Origin: Turritopsis dohrnii
Taxonomy: Eukaryota; Cnidaria; Hydrozoa; Anthoathecata; Oceaniidae
Direction: 5' to 3'
Assembly (NCBI GenBank): GCA_027922465.2
Contig: BQMF02000232.1
Location: 1-64,000, forward strand
DNA length: 64,000 bases
Below the pieces are notes generated by a model, which saw nothing but the letters and a program-made list of their open reading frames with translations, did no database searches and was not told where the DNA came from. This document shows positions 58,777 through 64,000 of this stretch, one piece after another; the stretch's first letter is position 1; the number at the start of each line of letters is the position of its first letter. The position numbers and the translations under genes were made by a program.

Positions 58777-61484
58777 AGTTAAGTTTCACCTGCTTCAATA
58801 ATAAAGGAAATTTTCAATTAGCATTAATTAATTTTCTCAACGTCCAATTACGTTTTATAAAATGAAAAGCAAAAACAGATTGAATTTTAGAAGGCCGATA
58901 CAAATTAACATTCACCAACAAAAGAATAAGTAAAGGGTTGAATTGAATTCAATCTATTAATATGCACAATATGGCTTTGTTGCTATGTGTTTACGTTGCC
59001 TTGAACCTGCACTCAAATTGCATATGAATGGGAGAATTGGTGCCAATCATTAATTTTAATGTTTTGGGAACGTAACCTATTATAAAACCGGATTCCTTTG
59101 TTAGATGGAATGCTGCCTCATCCTGGAGCAAACTTTCTAAAAGAAGGGTGAAATTTGTGTGTTTTGTGCATTCAGTCAGATTTTCTTAGTTATTCTGAAG
59201 TTACTTGATGACCCGGGACCTTAAAAAATCTATAAACTAAACATTGATTATAGTACGTGATCTGGCTTTAAGATGAGCATACTGAAAGCAACATCGAGTT
59301 CAGATACTTACAACCATCTGTTATAGTAGAGGACTTCATAAATACAAAATTTCACTAACTAAGCCATTACTTCAAGATGGGTTGCGGTTTTGTCATTAGT
59401 GGGATTCGGAAAAATCATGTTGTGTTTACACGAAACTATTTTTCTATACGTTTGTGGGGATTTGTATACGACTAAGTAGAGTTGTTCGCGTGAATATTTC
59501 CTACAAAGTCATTAGAAACTTCACACTTGGAATAAGCCTGCAAAGTGATGATGTTTCTTTTGATACAAGAAAAGATTTTAAATCTCTGAGGTAACTGTTG
59601 AGTTGAACAAGAGTAATTAAATTTTTTTGTGTAGCGGGCTCTTTGATTTTACGAGTCTGCCTAAATGAGGGTTGGGGTTTCCCTTCTCTTGTCTTGCTTT
59701 AAACATTTCTCAGCACTGTTTTTATTACTGCTTGTCGCCAAGTGTAACTTCATCTATAACACTCAGCGTCGCTTTCACGTTTACGCAAAGAAAGGTTTGG
59801 GAAAGGTGCATTAAACTTTCTGCTTCAATTTTTTCATTATTCTGTTTATTTAAACAAAGATCATCCTGTTTTGAAATGCTGTTATTTGTCTGGATCAAAG
59901 TTCATTGTCATCGCGTAGTTGTGCTAAGTTGTGACTGGATCTGTTTATCAAACAAAGTAGGAATGAAGAAAGAATGCTTGAAACGAGACTGAATTTGGTA
60001 AATTAAGGTAGATTTAAAATTAGAATGAAAGAAGTTATTTCATGCCAAGGAAACAGTGGAAATGTCAATAATTCATTTTATACAAAGCTATGTTTTTCAA
60101 TCTTGAATTGTTGCTAGGAAAGCTATAGCATTATGTAAGGTTTGATTAAAATTTTTGAATGCAGAAATTAGGCTTTCGTGTTTGACCTGCTACAATATTC
60201 AAGGAAACGTTGTAATTAGATTTAATCAATTTCTTTAATATTACCTCAGCGTGTCGATACGAAAATCAAAAAAGCTTACAAGGAATGAGAAGACGGGTGT
60301 TTCTTAAAGATACGAAATTTTTCTATGCTCTATTGTTCATACTTTTTTTCAGTTGTAATGAAATTTTCACAGAAACCTGTATTCTTCTTCACACAATACC
60401 TCAGATTTACCAGCTTTGGAATTCATTAGGAATCTTCAGGAGTTTCTTCCCAAAACCTACTTAAAAAGAAGAACGAAAGCTATACATATTTTATATCTGA
60501 TAGTTGAGTTCTTACAAAAATGCCCGGCTAGCTTTGAGTCTACCCCTAAAGACCCTCTGGGAATGGTCGTTGACTAACAGTCAAGCGGGACTCTCAGTGG
60601 ATCACTAAAATAAGGAAGGCATCATTACCAACTTTCATGTTTAACAAACCATAAGAGATCTGTTGCTTTACCCTGTCATTCAAAACGCATTCTAAATTCG
60701 TGTTTTTTCCCTGAGAAAATGCTACCAATCGAAACGAATCAAAACAGAATAGACATAAATTTGATAAAAATTCTGTTAAAATTGAGTTTTTCTACTTTTT
60801 GGCACATAGTTCCAGAGCCAAAATTTAGTTTTGGAACCCATATACGGCACTAGTGGAGCCAAAGAAACTTGGTATGCAAAAAAGGTGATGCTTTCCCACA
60901 ATCGAAGATTTCAAAGTCTGTTACTTTATGATTTTTAAGTCGAAGATGAATCTGCTGGTCATCATCACTTTTGTTTTTATTTTGAAAGCTGCTCGATGAG
61001 TCACCAGATTTATGCAGCTGTTGAAGATCAGATAAATGGATGGAATGTGTTTGTCCAATCAACCTTTTAAGAACGTTAGTATCATGTTAGTATCATGTTG
61101 TGATAACCATCTAATGGAAAACAATTATTAAAAAATGATTTTTCGTCGAACTTTTGAAATGTTCTCTCAAAGACAAATTATTGGCCACAACTATTAGTTA
61201 TTGTGTTACCCAGTTAGCAACTAATCATTAATTGTGTAACCCAGTTAGCAACTAATCATTAATTAACGGTCATAAATAAATAAACATTTAAAGAGAAAAA
61301 CACAAACAGATGATGAGCGGTTTTGAAATTAAAAGGAAAACAAATTTTGCTACCGGAAACTTTGAGATACGAAGAGGCGGTATCGTCTCGTTTCTTTCAA
61401 ACAGATATAAATAAAATGCTCTGTGAAAGCGGGGGAAAAAACAAGAAGACTTGTTGTGACCAGAACATGAAATTTTAACTGTTT
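58777..61484. other. intergenic, with a decayed duplicate of the member-3 region
   Basis: 59.52-59.66 kb matches 56.24-56.54 kb, and 60.03-60.25 kb (AAGGAAACAGTGGAAATGTC; then CACCTGC/GACCTGC with CAATA) matches parts of 58.2 and 58.8 kb. The coding exons of member 3 have no counterpart there. A 32-bp phrase (ACCCAGTTAGCAACTAATCA) is directly repeated at about 61.21-61.26 kb. The minus ORF at 60850-61062 has no domain. Confidence 0.55.
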
Positions 61485-62181
61485 TACCCTATTTCCACGA
61501 ATAAGCACAAATAAGCACTGCGGCGTTTATTAAATTTTCGTGTTTTTAAGTGCGGCGCTAATTAGAGGGCGGCGCTAATAAGAAGGCGGCGCTTATATCA
61601 AAGTTTGAAATTTTTCATTATCGTGGGAAATATTATCATGGGAAATCAAGTTAGTCACATGACCGTTCCCACGAAAATCGAGTGCGTTTTGACGTAATAG
61701 ACACTGACACTTGCATCAAGAGTTAATAAAAAAGAAAGCTAACCATTCTTACTTAGAACTTGATGTGGATGATTTTCATTGATAAAGAAAATTGATTATT
61801 TTTTTATTAATAGAAATTGCTATTTTTTTATTATTGTCGATATAACTCTTAATAACACTTAAGGAGTTAGCAGCGATGGTGTAGTGGCTAGTACCTTTAA
61901 GTGCGACCGCTGCGACCCGTGTTCGAGTCCAGTCATTTCGTACCTCAATACGCCACTCCGATGCGCTTTAAAAGCAGCGTGTCAGCCCATTAGGAGCCAT
62001 CTACTGACTGCACACTGGCCTTCGGGCAAGTTAGAGCAATGCTATAAGTATCTCTGGCGGTAAGTCAACTAATAGTCGGCGGGCAGAAGAACCAACCATT
62101 ACGGATGGAAGCCCAAGGACTAAAAACTCCCGTTACTTACTTACTAACGGACGGGGCTGTTAATTAGAGGAAATACGGTAT
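61485..62181. mobile_element. GCGGCGC-type MITE interrupted by a SINE
   Basis: The left tip TACCCTATTTCCACGAATAA and the right tip TTAGAGGAAATACGGTA are inverted partners of the family; GGCGGCGCTTAT blocks follow the left tip. The SINE at 61872-62145 lies between the halves, so the MITE is older than the SINE. Confidence 0.75.
61872..62145 (+). mobile_element. tRNA-derived SINE nested in a MITE
   Basis: Same family and orientation as 18963-19232, with A-box-like TGGTGTAGTGGCTAGTAC and B-box-like GTTCGAGTCC. A short insertion (CTTTAAGTGCGACCG) lies between the boxes. Ends in CTTACTTACT. Confidence 0.87.
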
Positions 62182-62507
62182 CCAGGATTCTTCCAAAGAC
62201 AACGCATAATTTAAGGACATGAATCTTTGGAGGACAGGAACTTTCATTTTCACATTTTGTTACGGGGAGTAGTAGGTGAGGGTCAATATAGGCCCACTTT
62301 TCGATATTCATAACTTTATCAAGAATTTACTATATTTTTAACGGTGAAAATAAGGGGGGGATTTCCCCATGACATTATTAACGTGAAACGCGTTAATAAG
62401 TGTTATCGTGAATGAATTTCAATTAGTATAGAGGTTTGGTGTGTATCCCATCATCGGCTACGATTCGTTTGTCATAATAAGCGCTGAGCACACACAAGCA
62501 CATCCTA
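62182..62507. other. noncoding flank of the right-edge element
   Basis: Contains an 8-bp inverted repeat, TATTAACG (62376-62383) and CGTTAATA (62391-62398), with 7 bp between. No ORF. The element's terminal repeat, if any, could lie here, but its partner is outside the window. Confidence 0.45.
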
Positions 62508-62885
62508 CTAACCATTTTCGTTTATGGATTTTTTCAGGTTTTGAAGTTCTACCATCAAACTTTTTTGAAATTGATTTTGGGTTTCAGTCTCCATCTTTCT
62601 ATCTGTAGAACTGAGTCCTTCTAAAGCGTTGTAATATGTTCCCTGCAAAACCTGGAATTCTTTGTAATTGATCCTCCCATCAGCCAGCGCCTGACTTATG
62701 TTAGTTTCGAACACAGCGATTGAGGATGTAACAATATCATATAATTTTATCATTTTTTCTACTTTCTTTTGATATCTTTTGATGACAGCTGTGGTAAGTC
62801 CGGTACAGATAGAGCCGGCTAGGGCTACACCACCTAATCCTGCAGAAATAGGTATTCCGATAATCGTAGGTTTGTTATAACATAA
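62508..62885 (-). CDS. right-edge element ORF, minus strand, 5'-truncated
   Basis: Open from a stop at 62886-62888 to the stop at 62508. The first ATG is at 62753 (81 residues), but similarity-like sequence continues upstream of it: NKPTIIGIPISAGLGGVALA, a glycine-rich hydrophobic stretch, then a basic IKRYQKKVEK. The ATG-started part has LYDIVTSSIAVFETNISQAL and ends in a charged helix with LQNLKKSINENG. I know this pattern, an N-terminal hydrophobic segment then YDIVTS...AVFET, from many near-identical predicted proteins of corals and Hydra; this is from memory, not checked. There is no in-frame ATG in the hydrophobic part and no splice acceptor was seen, so the 5' end is probably lost. Biochemical function unknown. 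Confidence 0.6.
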   Translation of the reverse strand, partial: LCYNKPTIIGIPISAGLGGVALAGSICTGLTTAVIKRYQKKVEKMIKLYDIVTSSIAVFETNISQALADGRINYKEFQVLQGTYYNALEGLSSTDRKMETETQNQFQKSLMVELQNLKKSINENG

Positions 62886-62920
62886 TTAATAATAAATTAT
62901 CCTCTAAATAAATAAATAAA

Positions 62921-64000
62921 ATGGCAGACATTGACTTAGATCCTTTTGGAGAACATGGTATGACGACAGATGAAACAACCGATGAGACGTTTCCTCTCAT
63001 ACCGACCGGTGACCGTACGGGTGCACAGATACATACATCAGGTGAACGAGAAACATCATTTGGAGGTCACAGTTTGAATACTAGAGTTTTGAAAGAACTA
63101 GTTGAAGGGCTGTATGATAGATTATCCGAAAAATTCCAGCCAAAACCTGAGACGTTATATACCGATCAGTTTGAAATTAGAGATGGTGAATTATACTACA
63201 AAGACAGTAGCAAACCATTGACAAACAATGGAAGACTAAGGGCTACCGGTGCTATAGCTGACATATTGGGTAAGAACAGATTACGTAGTTTAGGGTATGA
63301 TATACCTAAGAGCAAATTTTCAGCCAGACAGGCAGCTGTGCTTAATAAAATAGCAGAAGACCTTCCTTCGACATCTAAAATCACAACAGCAACCGATGTA
63401 GAGTTGGAAGATATGTCCGGTGATGTGATGAACAGTACGGAAGATTTAATTTCAGCGCTTAGACAACAATCGGTCGATCATGAAACAACTCAGACCGGTG
63501 ATCTATTTGAATATCCTGTGCGTGAGCTGTTAGGATTGGATAAAGCGCTGAGAAACATACGAGGAGGTCTTCAGGAAGAGGCTGCAAAAAAGGTTCGAAT
63601 AGAACAGCATATCGATAAGGAGAAAAACAAGTTGGAAGAAATGGAAAATGATGCGACATACACGGACGAACAACGAAAAGAGGTTGAAAAGAGAATGGAG
63701 GGATTACGTGAAGAGTTGAAAGCTAGGAAAGAGAACATTAATATTCTCAAAGGCAAATTAAACAGTCAAGTTACGAGCATCAAAGAAACCATTGCTAAAG
63801 TCCTCGACAAAGATACCTCATTAGGTGAAAGGATACGAACACTATTCCGTGAACAAGGTATAACAATCGTTAGCATTCTGACAGCGTTTGGTATGGCTAT
63901 CGGTGTTCTTGTGGAAGCTTTGTTACCATCTGGAGGTGGAAGCTCAGTAAGTCACTCACAAAATCCTGATGATAAAAAGGACGATGGAAAGGAATGGATA
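62921..64000 (+). CDS. right-edge element ORF, plus strand, runs off the window
   Basis: An open frame from ATG 62921 (AAAATGG context), at least 360 codons, with no stop before the window end. It starts MADIDLDPFGEHGMTTDETT (acidic), has a mid region with GRLRATGAIADILGKNRLRS, then a long Glu/Lys-rich coiled coil from about residue 205 to 290. A hydrophobic helix (ITIVSILTAFGMAIGVLVEA, about 317-336) precedes a Gly/Ser stretch. It looks like a membrane-anchored coiled-coil protein. From memory the LFREQGIT...SILTA segment recurs in many multicopy predicted proteins of cnidarians, so I infer a mobile or viral-like element. It lies 35 bp from the divergent minus ORF, so a shared promoter region is possible. 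Confidence 0.75.
   Translation, partial: MADIDLDPFGEHGMTTDETTDETFPLIPTGDRTGAQIHTSGERETSFGGHSLNTRVLKELVEGLYDRLSEKFQPKPETLYTDQFEIRDGELYYKDSSKPLTNNGRLRATGAIADILGKNRLRSLGYDIPKSKFSARQAAVLNKIAEDLPSTSKITTATDVELEDMSGDVMNSTEDLISALRQQSVDHETTQTGDLFEYPVRELLGLDKALRNIRGGLQEEAAKKVRIEQHIDKEKNKLEEMENDATYTDEQRKEVEKRMEGLREELKARKENINILKGKLNSQVTSIKETIAKVLDKDTSLGERIRTLFREQGITIVSILTAFGMAIGVLVEALLPSGGGSSVSHSQNPDDKKDDGKEWI

Overview
The window is animal nuclear DNA, very probably from a cnidarian. It is AT-rich, its genes have short GT-AG introns, and it carries a 6.4 kb BEL/Pao retrotransposon, tRNA-derived SINEs and many short inverted-repeat transposons. The cnidarian assignment is an inference. It rests on a CAP protein with a C-terminal ShKT domain, a PAN + EGF-like + fibrinogen-related secreted protein of a type I know from corals and anemones, and the paired proteins at the right edge, which I associate with multicopy families of cnidarian genomes. 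No bacterial, plasmid or CRISPR-like features were seen.

Layout of the left half. A six-exon secreted CAP/ShKT gene lies at 2.5-4.1 kb. A dead pogo/Tigger-type transposon with transposase remnant is at 6.2-6.9 kb. A six-exon secreted NIDO + two chitin-binding-domain protein ending in a poly-threonine stretch is at 9.1-12.1 kb. Inverted-repeat elements and minisatellites fill 14.4-17.4 kb. An unrecognised secreted protein is at 17.5-18.4 kb, followed by a SINE and another inverted-repeat element. An intronless leucine-rich-repeat/EGF single-pass membrane protein is at 20.2-22.9 kb. A PAN/EGF/fibrinogen-like gene is at 24.6-27.0 kb.

Layout of the right half. A 4.1 kb segment carrying a dead non-LTR reverse-transcriptase fragment is duplicated head-to-tail at 28.7-37.1 kb; the copies differ mainly by one extra 164-bp minisatellite unit. 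From 39 to 58.5 kb three minus-strand two-coding-exon genes encode small secreted proteins with the same exon plan, a conserved CxxC core and similar TATA promoters. I read them as one local paralogous family that I do not recognise. Decayed noncoding duplicates lie around them. A BEL/Pao element (49.7-56.2 kb) with apparently identical LTRs and a 5-bp target duplication has inserted among them; its gag and pol frames are offset within the protease. The right edge (62.5-64.0 kb) carries two divergent ORFs of a probable multicopy mobile or viral-like element, one running off the window.

Most host genes here (CAP, NIDO/chitin-binding, PAN/fibrinogen-like, the small cysteine proteins, the LRR/EGF receptor) are predicted to be secreted or cell-surface, as expected for epithelial, matrix or defence functions. 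No shared pathway can be shown from sequence. All splice models were made by eye from GT-AG sites and reading phase; no transcript evidence was available.
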